From Arthrobacter sp. Soc17.1.1.1 (GTDB lineage: Bacteria; Actinomycetota; Actinomycetes; Actinomycetales; Micrococcaceae): a stretch of 64,000 nt of DNA. This document shows positions 1 to 8,745 of the stretch, piece after piece. Both the position numbers and the translations under genes were made by a program. The DNA lies in NCBI RefSeq assembly GCF_036867195.1, contig NZ_JBAJII010000001.1, forward strand, positions 3,658,001-3,722,000, in the 5' to 3' direction. The notes beneath the pieces were generated by a model. That model was not told the DNA's origin, did no database searches, and saw nothing but the letters and a program-made list of their open reading frames with translations. Numbering within the stretch: the stretch's first letter is position 1; each line of letters starts with the position of its first letter.

Positions 1-1
1 C

Positions 2-700
2 GTGGACGAGACCGTCGACTACCAGGCTGCCGAATCTGCCGCGGGCAGGAAGGAGAGAGTACCGTTCCTGCGACTGATCTCCGAAGCCCCGGTGCGACTG
101 GTCGTCGGCATCAGCGCCTACCTGATGAACAACGCCGGTTTCTTCCTGCTCACCACGTTCATGATCAGCTACGTGACCGGCACCCTCGACCTCGACGCCA
201 CGGTGATCCTGACATCGATCTCATGGGGTGCCGTCGCCCAGATCGTCATCACGCTTGTCGTCGGAAGGCTTTCGGACCGCTTCACCCCCTCGAAGATGCT
301 CATCATCGGGTATGCGGTGAGCGTGGTGACGGCCTTCCCGATCTTCTGGCTCGTCGACTCACGTCAGTCGGTCGCCATCAGTGCCGCGATGTTCCTCGCC
401 CTGGGGCTCGGATCGATCTCCTACGCCGCCCTGGGCACCACACTGACCCAGCTGTTCCCGGTGCGCCTGCGCTATTCGGGAATCGCCCTCTCGGCCAACA
501 TCGCGGGCGTCATCGCAGGCTTCATGCCGGCGCTGGCCGCCTGGATCCTCACCCTGACCGACGGTTCGTCCACGGGCCCCGCCCTGTTGCTGCTCACCCT
601 CGCACTGATCTCGTTCGTCGGATCGATCCTCGCCCGACGCATCATCCTCGCCGATCACCGCAACCATCCGCCCCGGGGCGAATCCCTCCCGGACAGCTGA
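2..700 (+). CDS. MFS transporter, C-terminal part (5' truncated by window edge)
   Basis: This is the C-terminal half of a major facilitator superfamily carrier. The frame is open to the window edge, so the N-terminal bundle lies outside; the GTG at position 2 is probably not the real start. About six hydrophobic segments follow one another (roughly residues 28-52, 62-85, 97-116, 125-143, 155-182, 192-213). The loop GRLSDRFTPSK near residue 88 matches the MFS loop between helices 8 and 9. The pattern resembles metabolite:proton symporters of the ProP/ShiA/KgtP group, but the substrate cannot be told. The next gene is 184 bp downstream. Confidence 0.8.
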   Translation: MDETVDYQAAESAAGRKERVPFLRLISEAPVRLVVGISAYLMNNAGFFLLTTFMISYVTGTLDLDATVILTSISWGAVAQIVITLVVGRLSDRFTPSKMLIIGYAVSVVTAFPIFWLVDSRQSVAISAAMFLALGLGSISYAALGTTLTQLFPVRLRYSGIALSANIAGVIAGFMPALAAWILTLTDGSSTGPALLLLTLALISFVGSILARRIILADHRNHPPRGESLPDS

Positions 701-884
701 GGAGGGTCCGCGCCCCTTCCAGGGGCCACCGGAATGCCGCGGCCCGCATCCCCGTTCTGGAATCGTCGAAGGTCTCCATCAGCCACCGTGCGCTGTGCAC
801 GTCATCGCACGACGACGGGCTGCCGCACACGAGGGCGTTCGAGGCCCAGCAGCACTGAACACGAGATTACGGAGTCAGTTCGTC

Positions 885-1814
885 ATGAAAGCAATCGGAG
901 TCACAGAGTTCGGCGGTCCCGAGGTCCTGACCGTTCAGGACCTCCCCGAACCACATCCCGGTCAGCAGGAAGTGCGGATCAGGGTCAGGGCTGCTGCCGT
1001 CAGCCCGACGGACACGAACGTCCGCACGGGCGCCTACGACATGAGCCAGTCCGAGCCGCCCTACATGCCGGGAATGGACGCGGCCGGTGTCATCGACGAG
1101 GTGGGCGAGGGCAGTACCTGGAACGTGGGTGACAAGGTCATGGCCATCGCACTACCCCTGGGGCAGCACGGCGGAGCCTACGCCGAATACCTCGTGGCAC
1201 CCGATGATTCGATCGCGCGCATCCCGGCCGGCACCACGCTCGAGGAAGCCGCCACTCTTCCCATGAATGGTCTGACCGCCGTACAGATCCTCGAACTCGC
1301 CGCGCTGCACGCCGGACAGGTCATCGCTGTCACGGGTGCAGCCGGGACACTGGGCAACTACACCATCGAGCTCGCCAAGCAGCAGGGCCTGATCGTGGTG
1401 GCGGACGCGGCACCGAAGGACCGCGACCTGGTCCAGGGCCTCGGAGCCGACTACGTCCTCGACCGCGGCGACGGCCTCGCAGACCGCATCAGGGAGATCT
1501 TCCCGGACGGTGTCCACGCGGTCGCCGACACCGCACTGCTGCACGAGGACGTCGTGCCGGCCGTACGCGACGGAGGCGTCTTCGTCTCCGTACGGGGCTG
1601 GAAGGGAGAACCTGCCCGGGACATCCGTTTCGAAGCGGTATGGGTGTTCGACGAGTATCACTCCGCCGCGAAACTCGACGGACTGCGGCAAGCTGTGGAG
1701 GAAGGCATCCTCACGCCACGGATGGCCGACACGCTGCCCGCGGAGGAGGCACCCGAAGCGCACCGCCGCCTGGAAGCCGGAGGCGTCCGCGGCCGCTTGG
1801 TGCTGACCTTCTGA
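885..1814 (+). CDS. NADPH:quinone reductase-like medium-chain dehydrogenase
   Basis: A 309-residue protein of the medium-chain dehydrogenase/reductase family, likely an NAD(P)H-dependent quinone or enone reductase in the cytoplasm. The N-terminal GroES-like part carries KAIGVTEFGGPEVL and the PGMDAAGVI segment; the nucleotide-binding fold starts at VTGAAGTLG (about residue 147). No structural or catalytic zinc cysteine set is visible, which fits the quinone oxidoreductase branch rather than zinc alcohol dehydrogenases. The ATG at 885 is chosen because homologues begin MKAIG; the frame is open further upstream but does not look coding. It appears monocistronic. Confidence 0.85.
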   Translation: MKAIGVTEFGGPEVLTVQDLPEPHPGQQEVRIRVRAAAVSPTDTNVRTGAYDMSQSEPPYMPGMDAAGVIDEVGEGSTWNVGDKVMAIALPLGQHGGAYAEYLVAPDDSIARIPAGTTLEEAATLPMNGLTAVQILELAALHAGQVIAVTGAAGTLGNYTIELAKQQGLIVVADAAPKDRDLVQGLGADYVLDRGDGLADRIREIFPDGVHAVADTALLHEDVVPAVRDGGVFVSVRGWKGEPARDIRFEAVWVFDEYHSAAKLDGLRQAVEEGILTPRMADTLPAEEAPEAHRRLEAGGVRGRLVLTF

Positions 1815-1817
1815 CGA

Positions 1818-1835
1818 GGGAGGGCCGGCCCTCCC
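1818..1835. terminator. GC-rich palindrome after the oxidoreductase gene
   Basis: A perfect 18-bp palindrome begins three bases after the stop codon of the oxidoreductase gene. It may be a terminator hairpin, but it has no free loop and no T-run, so this is a weak call. Confidence 0.3.
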
Positions 1836-2097
1836 GGCCCTCCACCCCGTCTACCGACTTCTCCGGTGTGAAAGCACAGTCCGCCTCATCGTCGTGACCG
1901 CTGTGTTCAGTGATCGCAGGACCGCGTGCCGATCCGGATGCCGGTGGCCGCGCAGCGCCTGTCCAGTCCCCCGGAGCGCCCGACTGCTGCTTGTCACCCG
2001 GGCCGGCACCTTCCTAGAGTCGGTAATGGCCGGCGACCCCAGCGGCCGTCGGTCGCGTCGCCGTCCGGGCCCCAGCCCATCCCAGGAGGACCGAGTC

Positions 2098-3198
2098 ATG
2101 TTCCGCACCCGCACCCCGTCGTCGCCCGCCGCCATCACCGGCGTCGCGCTCCTGCTCCTGGTCACCGGCTGCACGGCCGACGGCGCCACCGACACCGCGA
2201 CGAGCGCGCCCGCGCAGGTGCAGGACGGGAACGGGGCGTCGGACGCTCCGTCCTCCGGGTCCTCCGGGTCCTCCGGGTCCGCCAGCGGGGAGGGCGACAT
2301 GAGCATCCCCGACATCGTCGAGGCCGTCCAGCCGTCCGTGGTCACCATCTTCACCGAGGAGGGGCTCGGCAGCGGCGTCATCTACACCGAGGACGGCCTC
2401 ATCCTCACCAACGAGCACGTGATCCGCGGCAACGAGGACGTCGAGGTCGCGTTCGCCGACGGGCAGCGCGTGTCAGGGACTGTGGAGGCGGCGGACTCCG
2501 TCTCCGACCTGGCGCTCGTGCGCGCCGACCGCACGAACCTGCCCGCCGCGACCTTCCAGTCCGGCCTGCCGCGCATCGGCGAGCTCGCCGTCGTCATCGG
2601 CTCACCGCTCGGGTTCGAGAACACGGCGACGTCGGGCATCATCTCCGGTCTGCACCGGGAGATCCCGGGGTCGGCGTCCTCCAGCCAGTCGCTCGTGGAC
2701 CTCATCCAGACGGACGCGGCCATCAGCCCGGGCAACTCGGGCGGCGCCGTCGTGAACGGGCGCGGCGAGATCATCGGCATCAGCGAGGCCTACATCCCGC
2801 CCGCGCAGGGGGCCGTGGCCCTCGGGTTCGCGATCCCCGCCCCGACCGCCACGGAGGTGGCCGAGGAGCTGCGCGAGGACGGCACGGCCGAGCACGCGTT
2901 CATGGGCCTGGCGCCGGCGGCCATCACCCCGCAGATCGCCGAGCAGCTGAACCTGCAGGACACCACGGGCGTCGTGGTGCTGTCCGTGTCGCAGGGCGGA
3001 CCGGCGGACGACGCCGGGATCCGGCCGGGTGACATCATCACGAGCATCGGCGACGACGAGCTGTCCGCACCCGAGGACCTCCTGGCGGCGCTGCGCCAGC
3101 GCGACCCGGGCGAGACCGTCGCCGTCGAGGTGCGGCGCGGTTCGGACACGCGGACGGTGGACGTGGAGCTCAGCGACCGGCCCGCCGCCCGGGGCTGA
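2098..3198 (+). CDS. HtrA/DegP-like trypsin-type serine protease lipoprotein with PDZ domain
   Basis: A 366-residue extracytoplasmic protease for envelope protein quality control. The start at 2098 is fixed by a strong AGGAGGA site at 2083-2089. A lipoprotein signal ends LLLVTGC (Cys25), followed by a Ser/Gly/Asp-rich linker (SSG repeats near residue 52-61). The trypsin domain has all three catalytic residues: His107 (TNEHVI), Asp137 (SDLAL) and Ser214 (GNSGG). A PDZ domain occupies about residues 275-358 (GGPADDAGIRPGDII). Membrane anchoring by lipid instead of a transmembrane helix is a variant of the usual actinobacterial HtrA layout. No partner gene is adjacent. Confidence 0.92.
   Translation: MFRTRTPSSPAAITGVALLLLVTGCTADGATDTATSAPAQVQDGNGASDAPSSGSSGSSGSASGEGDMSIPDIVEAVQPSVVTIFTEEGLGSGVIYTEDGLILTNEHVIRGNEDVEVAFADGQRVSGTVEAADSVSDLALVRADRTNLPAATFQSGLPRIGELAVVIGSPLGFENTATSGIISGLHREIPGSASSSQSLVDLIQTDAAISPGNSGGAVVNGRGEIIGISEAYIPPAQGAVALGFAIPAPTATEVAEELREDGTAEHAFMGLAPAAITPQIAEQLNLQDTTGVVVLSVSQGGPADDAGIRPGDIITSIGDDELSAPEDLLAALRQRDPGETVAVEVRRGSDTRTVDVELSDRPAARG
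2251..2277. repeat. Three tandem 9-bp units in the HtrA-like linker
   Basis: The unit TCCTCCGGG occurs three times in a row and encodes the Ser-Ser-Gly repeats of the linker between the lipid anchor and the protease domain. Length variation by slippage is plausible. Confidence 0.8.
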
Positions 3199-3212
3199 CG
3201 TGGCCCCTCCCG

Positions 3213-3971
3213 CTAGTCGAAGTGCGTCTTCGCCGGCCCCTGGCCGAGCGACTCCAGCACCGAGGCCGCGACGTCGCGGAGCTTGATGTTCCTGGCGCTG
3301 GATGCCGCCTTGAGCATCGACATGGCGGTGTCCTGGGAGCAGCGGTTCTGCCCCATGATCACGCCGGCGGCGAGGTCGATGGTGGTCCGGCTCTCCATGG
3401 CGGCCCGCATGTCCGCCCGGGCCTGGGTCAGGCCGGCGATCCGCACGGCGAGCCGGAGCGAGGCCCCGACCTCCTCGGCGAACAGCTGCGCCGCCTCGAT
3501 GGCCTGTTCCGTGAAGGCGCCGGCCAGCGGCGAGTAGAAGTTGAGCGCCGCCTTCGCCTCGCCCTCGAGGGGGATGGGGACCCCGAGCGCCGACTTCATG
3601 CCGTGGCTCGCGATGGCCCTGCTGTACTCGGGGAAGCGTTCCTCGGTGTCGAAGTCGCTGACGTAGTGGACGATCCCCAGGCGCGCGGCACGCAGGCACG
3701 GGCCGTCGTTGTACGCGTACTGGACCTCGTCCATCTTCTGGGCGTCGGGGCTGTTGCTGGCGACGGTGATCTTGCTCCGGTCGCGCAGGAGGGTGATGCC
3801 GCACAGCACCTCGTCGTCCTCCGCGGACAGGGTGTGCCCGGCCATGGTGACCAGCTTCGTCAGGAACTGCTCGACGTCCTCGCTGTCGAGGACCATGTCC
3901 TGCAGCAGGGCCGGGACGGGCTGACCGCCGTCGCTCACGTGATGTACCAACCGATGTACCTTTGCATCCAC
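3213..3971 (-). CDS. GAF and ANTAR domain regulator
   Basis: A 252-residue cytoplasmic signal protein. The GAF-like sensor domain spans about residues 35-170 (for example GHTLSAEDDEVLCGITLL and PIPLEGEAKAALNFYSPL). The C-terminal 60 residues are an ANTAR RNA-binding domain (RADMRAAMESRTTIDLAAG, VIMGQNR); ANTAR proteins bind double hairpins in nascent mRNA and act as antiterminators. The start is uncertain: the ATG at 3971 has a GGGAG just upstream, while a GTG at 3938 would remove 11 residues. The gene faces the HtrA-like gene (convergent, 14 bp gap). Its target RNA is not evident in the window. Confidence 0.87.
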   Translation of the reverse strand: MDAKVHRLVHHVSDGGQPVPALLQDMVLDSEDVEQFLTKLVTMAGHTLSAEDDEVLCGITLLRDRSKITVASNSPDAQKMDEVQYAYNDGPCLRAARLGIVHYVSDFDTEERFPEYSRAIASHGMKSALGVPIPLEGEAKAALNFYSPLAGAFTEQAIEAAQLFAEEVGASLRLAVRIAGLTQARADMRAAMESRTTIDLAAGVIMGQNRCSQDTAMSMLKAASSARNIKLRDVAASVLESLGQGPAKTHFD

Positions 3972-4259
3972 TCCCGGCGGGCACGCGCGATGCTGCGAGG
4001 AGAAGGTGAGAGCCGCCTGCTGCTAAACGACCTAGAGCATATTACCCAATAGTCCGGGCTTCTCCCGCCGCGGCGAGCGAAACTGTCAAGGTGCGCGATC
4101 CGCGCACACCGGCCGCTCCCGGTGACGGCTGCGGCGCACACTGGGTGTACGCAGCAAATGGCCCGGACCTGTCCGCGGACTGACGTTGACTACATCGATG
4201 TGCTTGCACGGACATGGGGCGTCGGTCGGGAGTCAAGCAGCCGGCTCCCGACCGCCCGC

Positions 4260-5030
4260 TCAGGCCTGGGCGGGATGGAGCAGTCCCAGCCGCGCGTGCT
4301 GCCCCCGGTAGACGGCCGTCCGCAGTTCGATCGAATAGGCCTCGAGGGCCGGCATCCCGAGTTCCGCCGCGACGGCGATCTCCGCCTCGACGTCGTACGC
4401 GACCCGCACGAACTGGATGCCGAAAGGATCCGATCGGCCGCCGTCGGGCTCGCCCTCCAGGATCACGTACGAGGCCTGCGGTTCATCGAGCGGGTTGCCC
4501 ACGCTGCCCACGTTCACGAGCGTCCTGCTCCGGTAGGTGGAGACGAAGGCGTCGTGGATGTCGCCGTAGCAGACCACATCCGGTGCGGGCCCGTCCCCCG
4601 TGAGCTCCGTGGCCGCGAACATCTCGTCGAACTCGCCGTCGGTGTGCCGGGCATGCACGCGGTGGTAGACGCTCTTCGCCGAGGCGTGGAACATACGGAT
4701 GCGCCGCCCGCTCAGCGCGATGTCGTGGGACAGCGGGAGCATCTGCAGCCAGCGGCGGTCCTCCGGGGTGAGCTCGTTGTGCCACCACCACCCGGCGCCG
4801 TCACGCCACTCGGGTGTCTCGCTGGGCAGGAAATCGTCCCAGTTGCCGCGCACCGTGACGGCACAGTGCAGGCGGCTCAGGCGGACGCACTCGGAGCCGC
4901 GCGGCCCCTTGCCCGCGACGTCGCCCAGGTTGTAGACGGTGGAGATGCCGCGGCGCCGGAGGTCCTCCAGCACCGCGGTGAAGGCGGTGACGTTCCCGTG
5001 CAGGTCCGAGATCACGGCGACGCGTTCCAT
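4260..5030 (-). CDS. Calcineurin-like metallophosphoesterase
   Basis: A 256-residue member of the calcineurin-like phosphoesterase superfamily (YfcE/serine-threonine phosphatase type). Metal-binding motifs are in order: SDLHGN (residue 8), NLGDVAGKGP (35), VRGNWDD (60), and a histidine near SLSHD and CYGDIHDAF (about 148). The last motif replaces the common GHTH, as in several YfcE-like proteins. The substrate cannot be told; small phosphodiesters or phosphoproteins are possible. The gene is alone, with a 116-bp gap to the divergent methyltransferase gene. Confidence 0.87.
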   Translation of the reverse strand: MERVAVISDLHGNVTAFTAVLEDLRRRGISTVYNLGDVAGKGPRGSECVRLSRLHCAVTVRGNWDDFLPSETPEWRDGAGWWWHNELTPEDRRWLQMLPLSHDIALSGRRIRMFHASAKSVYHRVHARHTDGEFDEMFAATELTGDGPAPDVVCYGDIHDAFVSTYRSRTLVNVGSVGNPLDEPQASYVILEGEPDGGRSDPFGIQFVRVAYDVEAEIAVAAELGMPALEAYSIELRTAVYRGQHARLGLLHPAQA

Positions 5031-5146
5031 CCCGTCAGGCTATCCCAGTCCCGGACACCCGGGCCGGGGAGCTGAGGAGCGCCGTGGACGGCGGGCATCG
5101 CGGGTATCCTCGTGCTGCCAGGCCGCCTTCGACGAAGGGCCGTTCC

Positions 5147-5950
5147 ATGCCGCACCACACGCCCTCCACCGCCGCGCTCCTCCGCCCCGCCGAGGCGGAG
5201 CTGACGGCGCGGCTGCGTGCTGCCGGATGTGTTTTCGCGGAGGACGAGGCCCGGCTGCTGGCGGGGACCGGTGCGACCGCCGAGGCCCTCGCCGCGATGG
5301 TCGACCGGCGGGTGGCGGGCTTCCCCCTCGAGCACGTGCTGGGCTGGGTGGACTTCTGCGGGCTGCGCCTGGCGGTGGGGCCGGGGGTCTTCGTACCCCG
5401 CCAGCGGTCCGCCTTCCTTGTCGGCTGCGCCGCAGGCCTGACGCCGGCGGGTGCCACGGTCCTCGACCTCTGCTGCGGGTGCGGGGCCCTCGGTGCTGCG
5501 CTCGCCCACGAGGTGGGGCACGTGGAGCTCCACGCCTCGGACGTCTCGGGCGCCGCCGTCGAGCTCGCCCGCCGCAATCTCGCCGCCCTGGACGCGGAGC
5601 TCTACGTGGGGGACCTGTTCGAGCCGCTACCCGCCGCCCTGCGCGGCAGGGTGACGACGCTGCTCTGCAACACGCCCTACGTGCCGTCGTCGCGCCTGGG
5701 CACCCTGCCGCCCGAGGCGAGGGAGCACGAACCCCTGGCCAGCCTCGACGGCGGGGAGGACGGTCTGGAGCTGCAGCGGCGGGTCGCGGGGCAGGCCCAC
5801 GGGTGGCTGGCACCGGGCGGGCACCTGCTGTTCGAGGTGGGCGAGGACCAGGCGGAGGACAGCGTCCGCCTGCTCGCCGGCGCCGGCTTCCGGGCCTGGT
5901 CGGCGAGCCGCACGGACATCGGTGCGACCGTGGTGATCGGGCAGGCGTGA
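5147..5950 (+). CDS. PrmC/HemK-related protein N5-glutamine methyltransferase-like
   Basis: A 267-residue S-adenosylmethionine-dependent methyltransferase. The N-terminal GFPLEHVLGWVDFCG segment and the VPRQRS stretch are typical of PrmC relatives; the SAM site is VLDLCCGCGALG (about residue 105) and the catalytic NPPY-type motif appears as CNTPYVP (about residue 174). The Thr variant is usual in the PrmC-related branch found in actinobacteria next to the true PrmC, so release-factor methylation is not certain. The ATG at 5147 follows GAAGG by about ten bases; an upstream in-frame start at 5084 looks less like coding DNA. Confidence 0.85.
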   Translation: MPHHTPSTAALLRPAEAELTARLRAAGCVFAEDEARLLAGTGATAEALAAMVDRRVAGFPLEHVLGWVDFCGLRLAVGPGVFVPRQRSAFLVGCAAGLTPAGATVLDLCCGCGALGAALAHEVGHVELHASDVSGAAVELARRNLAALDAELYVGDLFEPLPAALRGRVTTLLCNTPYVPSSRLGTLPPEAREHEPLASLDGGEDGLELQRRVAGQAHGWLAPGGHLLFEVGEDQAEDSVRLLAGAGFRAWSASRTDIGATVVIGQA

Positions 5951-5959
5951 CGGCGGCGC

Positions 5960-6592
5960 TCAGCCGACCGGGACGCCCAGTCGCGCCGCGAGGAGCGGAA
6001 CGCCCGGCCCGCTGAGCCCCTGCAGGCCCGCGGGTCGTCCGGAGCCCGCGACCAGCAGGCAGAGCGCGGGTCCTTCCACCCGCTCGCCCGACCCGACCCT
6101 GGCCCCGGTATCGGTGGCCACGAGTTCCAGGCCCGCCAGGCGCCTCCTGCCACCCGAGAGCGCATCCCGCGCCAGGTACTCCAGCGCACCCTGCACGCCG
6201 GGCGGCAGGGGTGGGCGCGGCAGGCCGAGGGGCTGCCGGATGTCCTCGCCGTGGACGACGATCTCGAGGAGGCGTGTGACGAAGGGGCCGGGCGGCGTCG
6301 CCGTGCTGGTGATCGTCGCCCGGAACCGCTCCAGCGTCCCGGCGGGCGTGCCCGCCCGATACGCCACCACCTCCCGCGCGTTCGCCCGATCGAAGTCGAA
6401 GCGGGACCGCAGGAGCGAGATCCAGAAACCCCTCCGGGTGGTCGCCGCGGAACCGGCCAGGTGCGCCACGACATCGTGCACGTCCCATCCCCCGCACAAG
6501 GACGGGGTGGCCCACTGCCGGTCCGTCAACCCCTCGAGGTCCTCGGCGAGCGCCCGCCGCTCCTGGTGCACCGCGTGCCAGTCATCCGTCAT
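5960..6592 (-). CDS. Maleylpyruvate isomerase-type (DinB-like, mycothiol) family protein
   Basis: A 210-residue protein of the TIGR03083/maleylpyruvate isomerase N-terminal family, a four-helix DinB-like fold often linked with mycothiol-dependent reactions in actinobacteria. Visible family marks are WATPSLCGGWDVHDVVAHL near residue 27, which carries metal-ligand histidines, and a second His in EIVVHGEDIRQPLGL near residue 110. The specific substrate is unknown. It converges with the methyltransferase gene (9 bp between stops). Confidence 0.8.
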   Translation of the reverse strand: MTDDWHAVHQERRALAEDLEGLTDRQWATPSLCGGWDVHDVVAHLAGSAATTRRGFWISLLRSRFDFDRANAREVVAYRAGTPAGTLERFRATITSTATPPGPFVTRLLEIVVHGEDIRQPLGLPRPPLPPGVQGALEYLARDALSGGRRRLAGLELVATDTGARVGSGERVEGPALCLLVAGSGRPAGLQGLSGPGVPLLAARLGVPVG

Positions 6593-6696
6593 CGTCCGAT
6601 CCTCACGCCGATCCTCACGTCTGTCATCCTGCTGCCACTCGTCTGACGACGCGGGAGTTCTGGAATCATCGGCAGCGGACGCGAGGGAGACCGCCG

Positions 6697-6818
6697 ATGA
6701 AGCCCGACGTCAAGAAGCTGATCAGCACCTGCACCGCGCCGCGGGGGCGCTTCGAGCTCGTGACGGGCTCGGGCGCGACTACACCGTGATGCCGCTCGAG
6801 GCACTCCGGTGGTCGGGA
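6697..6818 (+). pseudogene. GyrI-like domain protein remnant with internal deletion
   Basis: The ATG at 6697 opens a frame reading MKPDVKKLIS and then APRGRFELVT, the usual N-terminus of GyrI-like small-molecule-binding proteins (about 200 residues). It then ends at a stop at 6787-6789. In another frame starting near 6768, the DNA reads LGRDYTVMPLEALRW, which matches the family's C-terminal segment (GRDYxVMPLEALWW). The two pieces sit directly side by side, so roughly 120-150 central codons are missing and the junction is out of frame. I infer a decayed gene; 3' end approximate, it runs into the nagB stop. Confidence 0.6.
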
Positions 6819-6825
6819 AGGGCCC

Positions 6826-7602
6826 TCACTGCAGGTCGTCCTGCAGTGCCTGGGCCTCGCGGTAGTACTCCAGCAGGGTCAGCCGGCCTGCCGCCGCCGG
6901 GTCCAGCACGACGGCGGCCCGCGGATGCAGCTGCAGCACCGATCCCGGGCAGAAGGCGCTGACCGGCCCCTCGACCATGGCCTGCACGGCGGACGCCTTC
7001 GCCTCACCGAGCGCCACGAGCACCGCCTGCCGGGACTCGCAGATGGTGCCGAGGCCCTGCGTCAGGCAGAGTTTCGGCACCTCCTCGCCGTCACCCTCGA
7101 AGAAGCGGGAGTTCGCCGCGCGCGTGGCACCCGACAGGGTCTTGACGCGGGTGCGGGAACGGAGCGACGACGTCGGCTCGTTGAACCCGATATGCCCGTT
7201 GGCTCCCAGGCCGAGGAGCTGCACGTCGATACCGCCGGCCTGCTCGATGGACGCGTCGTACCGGACCGCCTCCGCCGCGAGGTCCTCCGCGTCCCCGTGG
7301 GGCGTGTGCAGCCGACGCGGCGGGAGGTCCACGTGGTCGGTGAACTCGCGGCGGATGGTCGAGTGGTACGACTGCGGGTGATGGGCGGGGAGGCCTGCGT
7401 ACTCGTCGAGGGTGAAGGCTGTGACAGCGCCGAAGCCGAGGCCCTCCTCCCGGTGCCTCCGGATGAGCTCGGCGTAGGTGGCTGCCGGCGAGCCGCCGGT
7501 GGCGAGTCCGAGGACGGCCGGGCCCTGCCGCACGCGGGCCTCGATCAGGTCGGCGGCCCGCCGTCCCACCTGCTCCTCGGAGTCACAGAGGATGATCTGC
7601 AC
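6826..7602 (-). CDS. nagB: Glucosamine-6-phosphate deaminase
   Basis: A 258-residue enzyme converting glucosamine 6-phosphate to fructose 6-phosphate and ammonia in amino-sugar catabolism. Family motifs are present: GLATGGSP (about residue 35) for phosphate binding, FTLDEYAGL with the active-site Asp (65), HHPQSYH (75), and GLGANGHIGFNEP (about 131). The length fits NagB. No nagA, nagK or sugar transporter gene is adjacent, so the gene is separated from the rest of the pathway. It ends at the edge of the GyrI-like remnant. Confidence 0.93.
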   Translation of the reverse strand: MQIILCDSEEQVGRRAADLIEARVRQGPAVLGLATGGSPAATYAELIRRHREEGLGFGAVTAFTLDEYAGLPAHHPQSYHSTIRREFTDHVDLPPRRLHTPHGDAEDLAAEAVRYDASIEQAGGIDVQLLGLGANGHIGFNEPTSSLRSRTRVKTLSGATRAANSRFFEGDGEEVPKLCLTQGLGTICESRQAVLVALGEAKASAVQAMVEGPVSAFCPGSVLQLHPRAAVVLDPAAAGRLTLLEYYREAQALQDDLQ

Positions 7603-7650
7603 CGTGCGGTCCCTTCGTCGCGCGTCCCGCCCCGGGGCGGGTCCCTCCGA

Positions 7651-8301
7651 TCAACCGTAGGCCCGCAGCGCGGACAGCACGACGACGACATCGGCGCCGT
7701 ACTCCGCGTCCATCCGTGCCTGGAACGTGCCGTCGTCGTACACGACGGTGACGACGACGAAGCCGCGGTCCGTCCCGGCCGTGAGCACATGGCCCTTCCG
7801 GCCCGAGAAGACCTCCTGCTGGATGCGCTCGAGCTCGTGCGGGGCGGTGAGGCCCTGCCTCCCGGCGAGCGGGTCGTCGAAGGGCATGGCGTCGTAGAGC
7901 GAGAGCGGGATGGGCACCCCCGTCCTCGTGAAGGTGGCGCCGTCCCAGGTCCCGGTCACCGCGTAGGCGCCCCAGGTGACACCGGACGCGGAATCGAACC
8001 CGCCGGCCAGGTCCCAGTCCCAGTTCATGATCGGCGGACCGCTGCACTGGGGTGGGTAGGATTCCATGACGCCGCCGAGGCAGAAGGCAGGAGGCGCGTC
8101 GCCGCCCTGCAGCACGGTGCCCTGGCCGATGACCTCGCCGTCCGCCGCCGGGGCGAGGTGATCGGCCAGGGCCGCGGGGTCCGGCGCGCCGGGCCCGTCC
8201 CCGCCCGTCCCCGCGGGATTCCCCGGCGTCGCGCACGCGGCGAGCAGGAGCGCGGTGAACGTCGTGAGCGCTGCGGCGACGGGTCGGGCCAGCCATGTCA
8301 T
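7651..8301 (-). CDS. Putative lipoprotein of unknown function
   Basis: A protein of 216 residues beginning MTWLARP. A signal peptide with lipobox LLLAACATP places Cys at about residue 23, so it should be lipid-anchored outside the membrane. The mature part is acidic and contains several Trp/Gly/Asp-rich segments (NWDWDLAGG, VTWGAYAVTG) but no motif that I recognise. The internal ATG at 8301 is preferred over the upstream in-frame start at 8337 because it places a normal signal peptide at the N-terminus. It lies 48 bp upstream of nagB and could be cotranscribed with it. Confidence 0.72.
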   Translation of the reverse strand: MTWLARPVAAALTTFTALLLAACATPGNPAGTGGDGPGAPDPAALADHLAPAADGEVIGQGTVLQGGDAPPAFCLGGVMESYPPQCSGPPIMNWDWDLAGGFDSASGVTWGAYAVTGTWDGATFTRTGVPIPLSLYDAMPFDDPLAGRQGLTAPHELERIQQEVFSGRKGHVLTAGTDRGFVVVTVVYDDGTFQARMDAEYGADVVVVLSALRAYG

Positions 8302-8397
8302 GCACCCATGATCGGCCCCTCCTCGCGCCGCCGCCACGCCCCGGCGCGAATGGGCGCCGAACCGTGATGGGCGGGGACCGCAGCCAGGTAGCGTCCG

Positions 8398-8745
8398 CTA
8401 CCGCCCTGCGATCTCGAGGCTCCGGAGGCGGACGATCTCGCGGACCAGGTGATCGGGCAGGGGCCTGGCCGCCGTGAAGCGGACGGTGCCCCTGGACCGG
8501 GGGAAACCCTCGAGCGCCGCCGCGACGGCGTCGAGCACGGCGGGCGAGAACGGGTAGAGCGCGAGATGGTGGGCGGCGGCGGCGACGCCGATCAGCGGCT
8601 GCCCCTGCAGGAGGAGGGCCGGGAGGCCGTAGCTCACCCCGTCCACCGCATCCGGGCAGACGGCGCGTGCACCGGCGATGATCCGCTGGAGGCACGCCCG
8701 GTCCGGATCCTGCAGGGCGGCGAGTGCGTCATCGACGGATCCCAT
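8398..8745 (-). CDS. DUF1801 / YdhG-like small protein
   Basis: A 115-residue protein of the DUF1801/YdhG type. The pattern CPDAVDGVSYGLPALLLQG, then HLALYPFSP and a final GTVRFTAARPLP segment, fits this family, in which members are described as possible iron chaperones (frataxin-like fold). No function can be assigned from sequence. The start overlaps the end of the DUF2834 gene by 17 bp, which suggests translational coupling as the last gene of the MerR-led operon (10781 to 8398). Confidence 0.78.
   Translation of the reverse strand: MGSVDDALAALQDPDRACLQRIIAGARAVCPDAVDGVSYGLPALLLQGQPLIGVAAAAHHLALYPFSPAVLDAVAAALEGFPRSRGTVRFTAARPLPDHLVREIVRLRSLEIAGR

Noticed and set aside
2602..3984. A 460-codon minus-strand frame over the HtrA-like gene and GAF-ANTAR gene
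   Set aside because: Low-complexity Arg/Gly/Ala composition and overlap with two well-supported genes in other frames.
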